A stretch of 64,000 nucleotides of DNA, taken from Hermatobates lingyangjiaoensis. Its lineage: Eukaryota; Arthropoda; Insecta; Hemiptera; Hermatobatidae. Positions 1 through 52,500 of the stretch are shown here, one piece after another. A model generated the notes under the pieces. The model ran no database searches. It had not been told where the DNA came from and saw only the letters and a list, made by a program, of their open reading frames with translations. Position numbers and translations under genes: made by a program. The stretch is taken from assembly GCA_026182355.1 (NCBI GenBank), contig JAPFBL010001617.1, positions 2,294,001-2,358,000 on the forward strand, read 5' to 3'. Position 1 is the stretch's first letter, and each line of letters starts with the position of its first letter.

Positions 1-479
1 CAGCAAGCAAGCATATGTATGCTTCCTCAGAAGCTCTTAATGTTACTTTCGTATTAGAATCGGGGATCTGATTAAGTATTTGAACTCGGAAACAGTCATT
101 GAAGCTGAGGCCATGGGAGTTTGCATGAATGTCTATAGGAAGGTTACTACGTTTACCGACTGAAGCCCTATGACCATTCATACGAAGGCTTAGCTGAGTA
201 GAAGTTAAGCCAACATAAAAAGAGTCGCACTGAGTGCAATCCAGTCGGTAAACGCAATTGAAAGAGGTACAAGAGGTATTAACATGAATGGGGTAGGAAT
301 GATGGTTGAGAGAGGAATCGAAGGAAGGATTAGGGTTGATAATCAAACAAGTTTGACAGCCACGGCGTCCACATTGTTTCATTCCACGGTCAGGATTGGA
401 AGACTGAAGAGAAGAGTGGGAAAAAATACTTTTTAGATTGGGAGGTTTACGGTAGGAAATAGAAGGGGGTTGTTTGAAA
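1..479 (-). pseudogene. PLE GIY-YIG endonuclease fragment, cut by window edge
   Basis: Reading the minus strand from about 479 gives one open frame of about 160 codons: PNLKSIF, a Cys cluster (CGRRGCQTCLI), then YRLDCTQCDSFYVGLT and LRMNGHR. This is the zinc-binding linker plus GIY-YIG nuclease module of Penelope-like retroelements, in which YxL...FYVG and the following Arg/His form the catalytic core. The upstream reverse transcriptase is not seen, and the C-terminus runs off the left edge. No stop interrupts the visible part. It belongs to a different PLE family from the elements at 777 and 24118. Confidence 0.75.
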
Positions 480-776
480 ATGGAAGAAGTAGAAGCAGAA
501 GTAGAGAGAATCGGAAACATATAGATAGGCTTCCCTCTATACTTCTATCATTCATTCAGATGGCCTGGACGCTCTGCGATACTTCCTTGATCGCAGACCA
601 CCACCTCTTCATCCTTCCACTGTGTCCATCTGTGTGCTATCTTTTTAATTGGTTTTTATTTAAAAGTCCGTTGGACAGTTTCATTTAATTATATATATTG
701 GTATAAATAGGCAGCAGATCCTCTTTTAAACAAGTATCATTAAAATTAACCGCAGTCTCGGCGTTCAAACTACTTC

Positions 777-1850
777 ATGGGTGCTGTGGAGAGGAAAGTC
801 TTTTCTGAATTAGAAAGACCCACAATATATGGGAGATATATCGATGACATTTTCGTCTTAGCCAGAGACGTAAATGTGATCGAAAGATTGAAGGAACACC
901 TGGAGAATGAATCAGGTCTTAGACTAACTGTTGAAAAGAGTATTGATGGTCAGCTGCCATTTCTTGATGTTTTGGTCCAACAACGGTCTAGGAACTTTAC
1001 CACAAGTGTCTATTGCAAACCACTAATCCGGGTCTGTGTTTGAATGGGATTAGTGAATGCCCGGATAGGTACAAACGTTCAACCATTGCGGCTTATGTAA
1101 GAAGGGCTCTAACTCACTGCAGTGAATGGTCGGATGTCCACTCGGAGTTGGAAAGAGCAACCCAGGTCCTGGTCAACAATGGTTATTCCAATAATGATGT
1201 GAGGAAAACTATCAATCAATGCCTTGAGAAGTGGTATGGCACCACAGAGAACAAAGATGCCTCAGAGGAGAGGTATGTACGCTTGTATTGCAGGGCATAT
1301 ATGAGCAGCCAGTACAAGCAAGATGAACAAGTGTTGCGAAATATCGTCTTTAAGCACACTTCAACGACGACAGAGGAGGATAAGCTTAAATTAACCATAT
1401 TCTAAAAGAACAATAAGACCAGTAATGTTGTTCTTAAGAACAGCCCCCAGTGTGTCACCCCAGAGCTCCAGAAAAGTCATCTCGTGTATGAATATGTTTG
1501 TAATTCAGGGAACTGTGCAGCCCTGCCTTCTACATACATCGGCATGACAAACACGAAGCTCTCGAGGTGTCTTACCCTACATCTGTCTGCTGGTGGACCA
1601 AAACAGCATGAACAAGAAGTCAATGGTACTCATCTCACTAGGGAAAAGTTAGTCGAAGGAACCAAAGTCTTCCAACTGCAAAGTGACCCTAACCGCCTGA
1701 AAATCCTGGAAGCACTCTACATTAGGTCTAAGAAGCCTTCCCTTAACTGCCAGACGGTAGACATGTTTGTCATTCCCAGCATGAGGAGTATGGTAGTAAG
1801 CGGTGACATGCAGTGGGATACCGGACTGAGTGTAACGCCACATAGTACTG
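777..1850 (+). pseudogene. PLE-1: Penelope-like element, RT palm/thumb plus GIY-YIG, frameshifted
   Basis: Three overlapping frames read as one retroelement protein. 777-1043 carries RT motif C (GRYIDDIFVLA) and LPFLDVLV; 1013-1405 continues after a frameshift (LNGISECPDRYKRSTI, LVNNGYSNND, EEDKLKLTIF); after a stop the frame from 1484 carries the nuclease (VYEYVCNSGNC, TYIGMTNTKLSRCLTLHLS, ILEALYIRSKKPSLN). The N-terminal half of the RT is missing, so the copy is 5'-truncated. The order RT then GIY-YIG, without APE or integrase, is specific to PLEs. Closely related in domain order and motifs to 24118-25440. Inactive by frameshift and stop. Confidence 0.85.
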
Positions 1851-1859
1851 CTGATAATA

Positions 1860-2660
1860 GTGACTCGGTTGATCTGGTGACTCGGGCTGGGGGACCGGAG
1901 GGTGGGGTGAGGGCGGGCGCTCGGCCTGCGGTCGGTATTCCCGAGGCTGCTCGGCGCGAGTCGGCCTCCGGCATCAGGTGATCTGCAGCTGTTCTCCAGT
2001 TGGGCTCCGCCTGCTCTTCCCCCACTCCCTTACCCCCACTACTTGCCTGCTTTCTCTTCCCTACGCCATTTGCGTCCTGGATCTCCTAGGAACAACTTCG
2101 CCCGTCGATGACATCTGTGATGTCGAAAGCTTGCGCACTCAATACGTTTTCTTTTCTTATATTTATTATTATTATTATTCTTTTCTTTATTTTCTAACTA
2201 ACTATACCTTCCCTATTAATTCTTACTCTCTTTCAACTCTTTATTTAATATATCTTTTCTAGTTTACAATTAATCTTAATTATTATTATTTATTATTAAC
2301 ATTATTATTATTATTAATTTTCTTAATCTATTTATTCTTTATTATTCCAGTTATACCGTTGACCTTTCAACTCTTTTATTCTAACCGCTTGTTTCTTGTT
2401 CATTATTGACCTTTGACCTTCTGTTTATATTAACCTGTACTATCCTTTTAATCTATTTATAGCAATGACTAAGCATGAGTCATCGATTTTAATTTAACAT
2501 GTCACTTGGCCAACTCCTTTTCCAGTTGAACCCTGTTAGCAGGAGGTTAGTTCGTAGGATCGAATCTCTCAGTCTTAAGATCGTGAATGCCGAGACTGCG
2601 GTAAGTGAGTCTTTGTTATGTTTCAGTCTATGTGTAACGGTTTATTTTAGGTATATATAT
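1860..2660 (+). repeat. PLE-1 3' region/pLTR remnant
   Basis: After the PLE-1 frame ends comes an unusually GC-rich tract (about 1880-2000), then T/TTA-rich sequence, then an 18-nt piece at 2585-2602 that is the inverted copy of 751-768 just upstream of the ORF. Short inverted terminal copies around a PLE are typical of pLTRs. A hammerhead-like motif lies at 2105-2132. Boundaries uncertain. Confidence 0.4.
2105..2132 (+). ncRNA. Degenerate hammerhead-like motif (AGCT type)
   Basis: TCGATGA, hairpin CATC-TGT-GATG, then GAA-AGCT-T. Two changes from the CUGANGA box and two extra bases before GAA mean it is probably inactive. Its place just 3' of PLE-1 supports a pLTR origin. Confidence 0.3.
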
Positions 2661-2679
2661 ATATATATATATATATTTG

Positions 2680-3929
2680 ATTAAAATAAATATCAGCTTC
2701 TGCGTTCACGACTTTTAAGCTGGTCTGCTCTAGTTTTCTAACAACTTTCCGGTGGGCTGGTGTTAATTCCCAAATCATTTGTCCAAGGGACATATTTATG
2801 CTTGAGCAGATAAATAAGTTATATGGAGAAAAAAAGCGAGATGAAGAATGAGAAGCCTGGAGAAGGAGGTAACACTGATATCACCAGTTGAAACTGCCAA
2901 CCCAACTGTAGCCTCCAATAATAGGACTTTTCATTTTTAACATGTTTTTTGTAGTTTTAATACCTTTCTAGTTTTGTATTTAGATGTTATTTAGATTGTT
3001 TGTAGAATATACATTGATAATGGTTATTGAATAACCGAACCCGGTCTGTTTTTATTTTTAGTGTAGTGTAGTTATCAGTAAAAATAAATATTGATGAACT
3101 ATAAAAGCAAATCTTTTGGTGAGCTTGTGCTCTTCCCTGCCAATGGAAGTCTTTAATAAGAAGATTGGAAAAAGTATCGAGGAAATACGAGAGGATAAAG
3201 ATAAGCAAGCAACTTAATGAAACATATATATATATATTAATATATATATATTTTTTTGCATTTTTATTATTTATTGTCTTCATTATTATTTCGTATTATA
3301 TACTTTTTATCTTGTTTTATAAATAAATATTGGAGGGATTTCTATTTTTCCTCTCCTCCGCTGGGGGGCAGCATTGCGGTGGTTCCACGAGTTACTCTGG
3401 AGGCCAGTAGCAGTTTGCTTCTCAACGCGAGTACTTCGCACTTCTTCCCGATGACGACGGATGTCGAAATATCGAAGTGAGTTCTGTAGTGTCTTTCTGT
3501 GTTCTTTTCTCTGTGTTAAAGTGTATATATATATTAACATATATTATATTAATATATATATATTATACATATTAATTATATTAATATATATTATTTACCT
3601 CAGAATGAGTAAATACCACACAAATACGGATTGCAAAACTAATGATATATATATTCCCGCAGCAGATAATAGACAAAACCAACACCCAACCACCACAAAA
3701 ATCAAAAATAGAAAGGGAACAGGAGTTCGCTGCGAGGTGAGGCTCATGTTTTCTGCCAATAATCTTATTTCACAGAGGGACTGTGCAACCTCTATACCCA
3801 TTGGCGGAATAATGGAGGCTTCGCTGGGCAGCGGGTAACTGGGTCCGCTCGCATGGACCTACAAATTCTACTCTCCTATTGGTCATCATTTCAACGAATC
3901 ATATTTCTTTCCCCGGACAACTCATAGAA

Positions 3930-3983
<54 letters not shown>

Positions 3984-4770
3984 CATCGTTCAATCCTATG
4001 AACGCTTTTAATACACCTGACTGTTGCATAAATAACCCTGTCTCTCTCCACCATCACTCTCCAGTTCACATTAAAATCCAGTTGTAAACAAATTTGAAAC
4101 CATTAATTTGTGGTAAAAAATTATATTATGAAACTGACAACGCCTAGATTTTCCTCAGTTACGGTTAATAATTACCCTCACATCTCTTATGTTTCAACAT
4201 AAGGATGAATTAAACTTAAGGATTAATACTAAGTAACAAAGTAAATTTAATGAGTTGTGATTAACTGAGCAATTATACGATTAACTGAATACTGAATTTA
4301 TTACCACAGGAAATGTTTCTACAGTAGCAGAGAAAAACTATTTTCTATAATTATATACGTAGATATTACGTATATAATTATACGTATTATCGGTTTTGAG
4401 TAATAATGTTGGTATTTATAATACATTAATATCAATAAAATAATAGTAATAATGATATTCAAGTAGGTTTCTGTTATAGTAAAAATAATGTACTATTTTT
4501 GTAGTAAACAGATTATTACTATTACTAACGAAAGACAATAGTTCTCCCATAATAACAACGTAAAAATTTTAAGCAGTTAATTAAAGTACACAATGGTAAA
4601 ACTAATATACAAAAAGTGTTGTCATTAATACTGTAACTGCTCTTCAATTAATTCCTTTACAGTAATCAATTGTCTAGTTGCATGGTCATACGAAAGAAGT
4701 ATTTTAGTTTCATGAAATCAATTCCGAACATTTTTAAATTTTCAAACGGCTTTTAGACATAATTAAAAAA
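2680..4770. other. Non-coding, intron 19 of CKAP5
   Basis: No recognised gene. Holds the hammerhead-like motif near 3450, AT microsatellites (about 3220-3250, 3525-3600, 3932-3978) and unique AT-rich sequence. The short open frames have no family signature. Confidence 0.5.
3440..3480 (+). ncRNA. Hammerhead-like motif (ATAT type)
   Basis: CCGATGA at 3448-3454, hairpin GAC-GGAT-GTC (3456-3465), GAA, ATAT palindrome (3469-3472), C. U4 of the core is C, which is damaging in canonical hammerheads. The same arrangement recurs on the minus strand at 19673-19699, showing it is a repeated family and not chance. Confidence 0.4.
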
Positions 4771-4777
4771 AACAGAC

Positions 4778-44736
<39,959 letters not shown>

Positions 44737-45361
44737 TTCAAAAATTCCGTATCTGAAATTAAATGCACATAAACCTTCTAAGCCTTTAATACACTTTCAT
44801 TCGTCCATCATCTGTATACCTTTTTTCCAGCAATAGTCTATTTTACAATAATGGAAGAACGTGGCACATTCAAATAAAAGATAAAGATTCTAATATAGGT
44901 CGTAGTTCACAATGCATACAAACTGGAAATAAGAATAACCTCTAACCCCCATTACCATCTAGGTTTCCAATTTCGACAGGTTATACACTGAAACAGGTTT
45001 AGCTCAACTGTTCTTTACCAATACTAAAAGTATCAACAACCACTTTGCTAAGTTTTGTATGTAAATATTAAAATACATATTTTTGTTGGATAAAAAATTC
45101 GTTTTTTCTGTTTCTTGATTATATTCTGTGACATAATAGCATAATAAGTACATGTGACATTTCTTTATAAATGACATTAACTTTAGTGTATTAATCAAAT
45201 GGATAAATCCAATTTTTTTTTTTAAATATTACTAAGTCATTTGTGTCTAGGCGGCAAGTATTTTTCTTTAAATAACGTCTAATTTCAACTTGTTGAGATA
45301 TCAATACAGGAACACAAGATTTGAAAGCCCCAAAAATTGTAGAATACTTACAATTGTATAT

Positions 45362-45515
45362 ATTTATATATGATCAAACCACAATATGAAATGGGAAAAC
45401 TAGACTAAGATCTTTCAACCGTAACAAGCGGTCTTCGTCAGAGTCAAAAACCCAACTGAAACACTAGATGCAGAAACATCTAGTGTTTCAGTTGGGTTTT
45501 TGACAGCTTCTGTTA
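45362..45515. repeat. PLE-2-family solo pLTR with hairpin junction
   Basis: A minus-strand pLTR (45371-45470) meets an inverted partial copy: 45443-45470 and 45477-45504 are 28-nt perfect inverted repeats separated by 6 nt. No coding remnant nearby. Confidence 0.75.
45403..45445 (-). ncRNA. Hammerhead ribozyme, complete (AGATCT type)
   Basis: Minus strand: helix I GACT/AGTC (perfect), CTGACGA (complement of 45435-45441), helix II GACCG-7 nt-CGGTT, GAA, AGATCT, T as H17. All core bases and all three helices are present in 43 nt. Best-formed ribozyme in the window. Confidence 0.8.
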
Positions 45516-45849
45516 GTGGCATTGCTCAACTACAGATAGAATCAATGAAATAATTCGTTTTCCAAACCAGGTACCAGATACCCTGTTTTAAACAGGTAAT
45601 GGTTTCCTGGTTTCGTTTAAAACCATGGCAAACCATTATCACTGATTCTTACCAAAGACTGCAACTTTTCAAACCCTCTTCATTTTTATGACTAATAAAA
45701 TACACAATATATTATCTATGTGGTACTCTGATTTATCGAATGCCATGTGCTGAGCAATCAGTTATGAGAGACGGGTAAACATTGCATGTATGGTGAACTG
45801 CATAGTTAAGTTGAAGGCATGTTACAACCGCTCTCATTCTCCTTCAGCG

Positions 45850-47000
45850 AGTTAACAGATGTGGAATCAGATGTATTCAACGTGCGATAAAGTACTTCTC
45901 GCAATTTACGCAACCATAAAGTATTTGCTTACTTGAAAATGGAAGTCTTTTATAATATGGAGAGACTTATCACTTTTGTTTTCTCCAAAAATCTGTCACC
46001 TCTTCAAATAGACAACTTGCTTACATTAGTCATTTCTCAACTGCTACCAGATACATAATGGGGCAAAAAATTGTAGGCGCAAATCCGTGTCGTCTACCTC
46101 TTTTCTTTCCGTATAAAAATAATACAATATCTACTGTCATATCTCTATGAATAAAATCTGTTCATTCATTCCTGATTCTTTACTCTAAAATATATTTAAT
46201 CATTTTTATAGTTTTACTCATCCGAGTAGTCATGCAACTTTAAAATTATAGAAGATAGGCTGGCAGCTTATTAGGGAAGATATTAAACAGTGGGTCCGAA
46301 CATGTCAAGACTGTCAATCATCCAAAGTTCATCGAAAGACTCTGTATATACATTTCATAGCACCTGATGTTCGGTTTGTTCAAATTCTTATAGTTGTAAA
46401 TAAACCCACTGTATATTAGGGGTGGTTTAGAGGGATATATTAGGGATCTTCATCAAGCTCATCAATGCATATCATCTTCAAACAAATGGGTTCGTGGAGA
46501 GTCTTACCGCACAATCAAGGGAATCCTCGTAAGCAGATAAGAAAAGGTTCGAGGAAAATGGTCGCATCACCTACCCATTATGCTTCTAGGAATTTGAATA
46601 GCGTTGAAAGAGCATATCAAAGCCACTTCTGCCAAGATTGTCAACGGATCGTTTCATTTACCTTGATAATTTTTCGGTGCAATCACTACAAAAACATATA
46701 CATTTAAACACACTTCGTGTAAGTTTTCTGCAAGTATATACTCAACCTGTCTCCTGGTAGAACGAACAAAATGTTTTTATCCTTAAAAACCTAAACTATT
46801 CATGTTTTCAACATCTACAGACAGAACCATTTCCCATGATAAAAAGAGGTGCTAAAACCTTTAAAATGTTGGTACCTGATAAAAAATAGCCGCCTTAAGT
46901 TATCGCCTGAAGCCAGCATTTGTTTATTGGAGAGGATGTGAGCGAACACTTTTCTCAAGAACAGGAACTAGTCCGATACCCAACTACACGAACCCTGCAA
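45850..47000 (+). pseudogene. Ty3/gypsy pol remnant 2: RNase H end and integrase
   Basis: LLAIYATIKYLLT (RNase H) near 45898; LSPLQIDNLLTLVISQLLPD (chromo-like junction before integrase) near 45998; THPSSHATLKL and REDIKQWVRTCQDCQSSKVH (HHCC zinc-binding domain, 46215-46335); integrase core end around 46450-46690; RGAKTFKMLV and RLKPAF-like end near 46850-46915. Every section is broken by stops or shifts. Upstream of the first CKAP5 coding exon, opposite strand. Confidence 0.75.
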
Positions 47001-47859
47001 TAAAGCCAAAATAAATCAATGACCTCATCGAATACTCTCCGTAAATAACAAGAAACATTATTTCTTAAGGTGCCTAGATAATTCCATAAAATATCTTACT
47101 GCGGGGACAATAGCAAAGAAAGAGGAATATATATACCGGACTCAATTTGATAACATGTAAATCTTGTAGGTACTTTTTGCAATCAGTAATTCTTGTTAAT
47201 GTTTTGATCCAGTGTTGATATTGATAAAGTTTATTCATCATTCTAATTAAGCTCCTACAAACCCATTACTAATCTGAATAATTGCTCACTAAATAACAGT
47301 CGTTGTTAGTTTTATGTAGTTCATAAGTACAATCTAAAATGTATAAGAGTTGTACAAACAATTTTAGAATTACAACGATTCGAGGTAGCAGAAATGAACA
47401 GTAGTCATATAGGAATAATCATACAACTATCCAAATATAAATGTTAATATCAATGTGAAAAATGCCAATAATGTTTTATTGACACAAAAATGATAGAATA
47501 ACAATAATACTACAGGTTTTTTACCTATAAAGATTAATATTGTCTATTATACAGGAATAAACATTTGGCAACTCCGTACGACCTGTTGGAGCTCAGTTTG
47601 AGTATTCAACTTGAAGCAGACTTTGAAGCAGGGCTCGGAGGTAAAGAACTCATCGTTCTTTAAAGTACAGATTAATATCTGTACTTTTACAAATTAAAAT
47701 AACTACTAATTCAAGTTATGCAGTAGTACTATTAATAAGAGTTTCAGGAGTTCACTAATTGTTTTATTACCCTTATCTATAAACAAAAATCATCATGAAT
47801 ATGATGTCACATATATTTCTTTCATGATTATGATAATGTGGAATTACAAAAAAATTGGA

Positions 47860-48530
47860 GTGGCCATAAACTTAACTTTACTATAAGCAAACAGAATATC
47901 AAACTTCTTGACAAACAATTGTTTTTTACTTAACTATACGTAAAGTATAGTGATCATGGAAAAATTCGATGGTGGGATTATGACGAAATTACATATTTTG
48001 AGGTTCTAAAAGTCGTTATATGAATTTTTTTTGATGATATCTGTGTGTGGCTGGGTGGATGGGTGAATATGTATCCAAAGTTTGTGGCCATGCTACGGTC
48101 CAGAATCTTTGATGGATCAAATTGATATTTTACACAAAAATGGGCCCCATAGTGTATAATGTATATTCACCACATAGATGTACTGTAAAGTTTGGGAGCA
48201 ATTACGTATTTTTATACATTTATTTCTCTTTAACTACTAATTCTAGCGCCTTGAAATTTTGGCATTATCTTTGAAGCAACAAAGACAATAAAATAAAAAT
48301 ATCATCCAATTGTTAAAATAACAGGAAATATTTTTTTTAATAAAACGTTAAAATTTTGTCTTCAAATTCAATCTGAAAGATTTTCAGAGCGATAAAATCC
48401 ATACCGTTTAACGGATCAGAATGAAACTATACCTAAAAATAGAACTTTATGTGGAGGATGAATTGAGGTAAAGTTTTTCAAAATTACATTCACCATAGGG
48501 GCGTTAAAGTATACCTTAATTTATACTATG
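47860..48530 (+). repeat. Dispersed MITE-like family, copy A
   Basis: Contains TAAAGTATAGTGATCATGG, a TGGATGGGTGAATATGTATC block and TTTGATGGATCAAATTGATA. The same sequence in reverse orientation forms copies at 49215-49530, 53640-54245, 54720-54990 and 55915-56205. One end has ACTTTACTTATAGTAAAGT, a short terminal palindrome. No coding capacity; class unknown. Confidence 0.65.
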
Positions 48531-48589
48531 TTTATAAGGATACCTTATTCTCTGTGACCAGGCGCGCATGCAGCAACATTGTTGGTCTC

Positions 48590-48760
48590 CAACCGTCTCT
48601 CAACCAGTGCGCTTGGTTTCCCTCTCTTATCTCTCCTGAAGACGGTTCAAACCGAAAATTAGAGACTGTAAGTGTGTGCTTTTAATTTCTCTATGTTTCT
48701 TTTTCTACATTTAACTATATTTGTCCGTTTCGGATCGTATTTCCAACGAAAAAGTGTATA
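48590..48760 (+). repeat. AATT-family hammerhead unit, copy 2
   Basis: Homologous to 34990-35150 (from the GCGCTTGGTTTCCCTCTCTT block to TTTGTCCGTTTCGGATCG). Single arm only; the inverted partner is replaced by the palindrome at 48771. Confidence 0.65.
48633..48665 (+). ncRNA. Hammerhead-like motif (AATT type), copy 2
   Basis: CTGAAGA (48636-48642), helix II GGTT-CA-AACC, GAA, AATT, A. Core box intact here. Confidence 0.45.
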
Positions 48761-48770
48761 TATATATAGC

Positions 48771-49030
48771 AGTTCAAAATTGAAGATAGGTAGCACACAA
48801 AGTAAAGAAACACACTTACAAACTCAAATTTTCGGGCAATCCGTCTTCAGAAGAAAAGAGAAAGGGAGAACAAGCACGTTGTAGACGCAACGTAACCAAT
48901 AAGTAACCAACTGCGTCTACAGCGTGCTTGTTCTCCCTTTCTCTATTCTCATGAAGACGGATTGCCCAAAAATTTGAGTTTGTAAGTGTGTTTCTTTACT
49001 TTGTGTGCTACCTATCTTCAATTTTGAACT
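48771..49030. repeat. Palindrome with hammerhead-like arms (AATT family, subtype 2)
   Basis: Arms 48771-48888 and 48913-49030 are almost perfect complements around a 24-nt spacer (centre 48900.5). Each arm carries the motif: minus CTGAAGA near 48844-48850 with GAA-AATT, plus ATGAAGA at about 48951 with a decayed AAA-AATT. Confidence 0.8.
48828..48853 (-). ncRNA. Hammerhead-like motif (AATT type, subtype 2)
   Basis: Minus: CTGAAGA, short helix II GG-ATTG-CC, GAA, AATT, T. Helix II is only 2-3 bp. The inverted mate at 48951-48975 has lost core bases. Confidence 0.35.
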
Positions 49031-49214
49031 GTTATTGTGTCCAGTTTGATCGTCTTTCCGTTTATTAAGTGAATATATATATTTCTTATTGTGGTTTGAT
49101 CATTGATTATATACATACCTATATATATCCCAAAATCACAAATTAAAACATAAGTTATATAAAAAACTGGATATTTTGAAACGATTTTAATGAATCTTAT
49201 TTACAAAATGAAAA

Positions 49215-49530
49215 TCAACAACCTAAGCAATTTACCTAAAACACATTTTGGCCAAAAAGTGACTTTCTCATCATGCATAATTGCTCCTAAACTATACAGA
49301 CTATTTACACTGTAAGACTCATGTTTGTATAAAATATTAATTTGATCCATCGAAATTGTAGACTGGAGCATCTACACAATTTTTGGACATGAACCCACCC
49401 ACACAAACACAGACATAATCGAAAAAGTCATAAAATGACTTTGGGGACATCAAAACATGTAATTCCGTCAAAATCTTGAGATCGAATTTTGTCAGGATCA
49501 CTATACTTTACTTATAGTAAAGTAAAAATG
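49215..49530 (-). repeat. MITE-like family, copy C
   Basis: Truncated reverse copy; ends in TCACTATACTTTACTTATAG. Includes GTGACTTTCTCATCATGCAT and the CCCACCCACACAAACACAGA tract. Confidence 0.65.
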
Positions 49531-52500
49531 ATAAAAATTAATTATTAAAATTAAAAAAATGATTTTTTTTTATAATTGATAATTTACTTTTCAGTCCATT
49601 TTTTGATTAATAAAGTCCTTCTACAACTGGTTTCTAAGTGGATCTAAAGGAAATAGTAGTTGGTACGCAAATATAGAATTGTTATGCCAATATATTGGCT
49701 CAGCAGATTTATTTTTTATTTACAAATGATTAAAAAAATATATGAAAGAATTCCTGGAAACAAGACTATGATAGAGCTCTGTGTTTCCCTATTTATTGTA
49801 ATATATTAATAAATATTGGAAATACTTCTTTGAAATCAAATTCATTAATAGAAACGAAATCGACGAATAAGTAGGTAACGATTATAAAGGGATCAAATCA
49901 ATTATTTAAAAGTGGGAAGGCAAGATATGGTGTTGCCATTGAATGAGTGCGGATAGTATTTGGTGGATGATGTGAGAGGGATGAGGGTGGGGTGGGCGTT
50001 CGGCTCAGTGCGAGGCTCGTGAGCGGCTGACTCGTTGATGGACAGTGTGGAGGGTCGCGTCGAGACCTCCGTCTCTCTTCAGAGTCCGCCACCCCATATA
50101 GAAGTTCAAGTGTGTCAGAGCCCTGGGCGCGAGAACTGGCGTCTTCATTCCACTCACTATGCACCTCCTCTCTCCTGGAACCCAAGTCAGTATCTACAAA
50201 TAGTTATAATTACGTTTTAAACAATTCATTATTTCTTATGAAGCCACTATGAAGTTAACCAAAAGTATTATAATAAAATATATCAAATTCCAATCTCGGA
50301 AGTTCCAAGCTTTTGTGTTCCTGCTCTTTCTATTTTATTATTATACTTTAATACCAATAATACTTTTCTATAATACTATAAAAACGTCTCTAAACATCTT
50401 TACATTTCTCACTGCCATGATTTCTGTGTGAGTAACAATAATTTCAACTCTGTTAAAAACTTGAAAATCAGTTACTAACTTTTTCTCACAGATATATCTA
50501 AATTGAAGAATATTAATAGATGTTTGCAACCACTTAATACATTTATAATACTTCCTCTAAAAGTGCATTATCACTGTTCGACAACAAATTGGTTTTTCTT
50601 TGACATCCTTTAAAAAATTAAATACTTGGATGAACTACATTTTGTTGTTTGAAAATTTTTTCAATTATCTTAAAATACAATCGTTCTTAAGAAGTTTAAA
50701 TTTGTTTCAACTCTCTCGAGTTTATTATTTCTATAGCCTGTATTATCGCTGTTGGGTCAAGGCAGCACTACTCTTGAAGTATAGAGGGCGAGAATCGCCA
50801 GGTACCTGTCACCTTTAAGTGATAGGGGTCATGCAAAAGCTTTGAATTTTATACTGGATGGTTGTATTGTTAACGGCCGCGATTCAAAATCTTGAAATCT
50901 CTGGATTGTAAACGAAATGCGCAATCGTATCTGGTGATTACCTCTTACCGTAATACTTTCTTCCTGTTGAATGAAGCAATGTAAAACTAGGGAGGGTTGC
51001 GTCGTTCAGACGGTAGAAGACAAATGATTAAGGTTATTCATGTCTGAATCCTGAATGTTTTACTACTGTTCCATTCTAGCTTCTAACATAGTGCTGAATG
51101 AATTTCAGCACCATTAAAAGAGGCTAATTAGCTAATATAGCTTGCGTACACATATTTTTCTGTATGTGATCCAAGTATAAGATTTCCTATTAAACTTAGA
51201 TTTGCAATAGACGATCGAAGTGCCATAAAAATGTTACAGTTTACAGTAAATATCACCATTAACTGGTGATATGGTCTTTGTCACCATAATGAGCTAGTTA
51301 TGGTCTCTGTCTCGTTCTTCATCACTATCTGATGGTAAATAGGAGTAGTATTTGGCTGGCGAACGAATGTATTATATTACTATTAGAACATTTCATTGTG
51401 CACTACTCTAATTAAGTTTTAATTTATGCTCAACCAGAAGATTTTGTATCATAATCAAGCATGTGTTATATGAAATCTTGGAATTGCAATATTTTTTAAA
51501 AAATCACATTCAACAGAGACAAAATATTTTTTATTCCATGATTTAAAATTACAAATTATCATATAAAATAACAGAGTCATTATTGGTTATGAAAGTCATT
51601 ATTTATAGAATGGAAATTCGTTTTAAAATATTTGTATATTTATATTTACGTATAATAAATATTTATTTTTTAGATCTTCTTGTTGTTATTTAAATTTCAT
51701 TAACATTTAACTACTCTACTTCACACATCTAACTCCTTAAAGGTCAGCGTATTATGATTACTAGAACGTCAAAACTAATTCAGACTGTAATAAAATTTCC
51801 TAGTGATGAATCTCATACTGACAATCAAAAGTTTGTCGAAGAAGTCAGAGAATCTTTGATCAGCTTATATTGTGAAATGCGATGTCCCAATATTTCAGTT
51901 TGGGATTTTTATTACTGTAATGAATATTTAATTATTGCAAGGTAGAGCAAGATAAACCATACACAAAATGTCTAGATGAAGTTTAAAAAGAACATCTAAT
52001 CAATGCATAGGTTGCATCAATACCGATGGATATTCTTAATAAACAGTATCTAGGATACAATAAATCCTATTGTAAAAATTTAACAATTGCTAAATCCTTA
52101 TCATTCAATGAATGGAGTAAGTCCAAATTTAAAGATCGTTTACCATGGGATAAACATTATTTACAATAATAATATTTTTGAATTATTTTCTCTCGAAGAA
52201 TCTGAAGTATTATTATTATTATTATTATGAAACTGAGGGCCTCAGTTTCATAAAAAAGATATCTTCTCAAATATCAAATTGCTTCATTAAAATTTCTTTA
52301 AATTTTTTTATTAATATTTAAATAGCAATTTTTTTTGAGTCGATTCTAATAAAAAAAATCTGGAGTGGCCTACACTCAACTTTACTACGAGTAAACACAA
52401 TATCATACTTTTTGGGTGTGTAATAAATAATGTTCCATTTAGGGTTAATATAAATTTCTAAATGGGAAATATTTATTACTTTCTCATTTCTGGAGGTAGT

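Noticed and set aside
1216..1398. Minus-strand frames over PLE-1 (1216-1398, 1649-1843, 1717-2025)
   Set aside because: Antisense shadows of the retroelement frames.
49898..50185. 95-codon GC-rich minus frame as a gene
   Set aside because: Open mainly because of GC content; low-complexity Pro/Ser/Arg sequence without a known domain.
51754..52170. Open frames at 51754-51945 and 52020-52167 as candidate exons
   Set aside because: No domain recognised, no convincing splice sites; AT-rich chance frames are common here.
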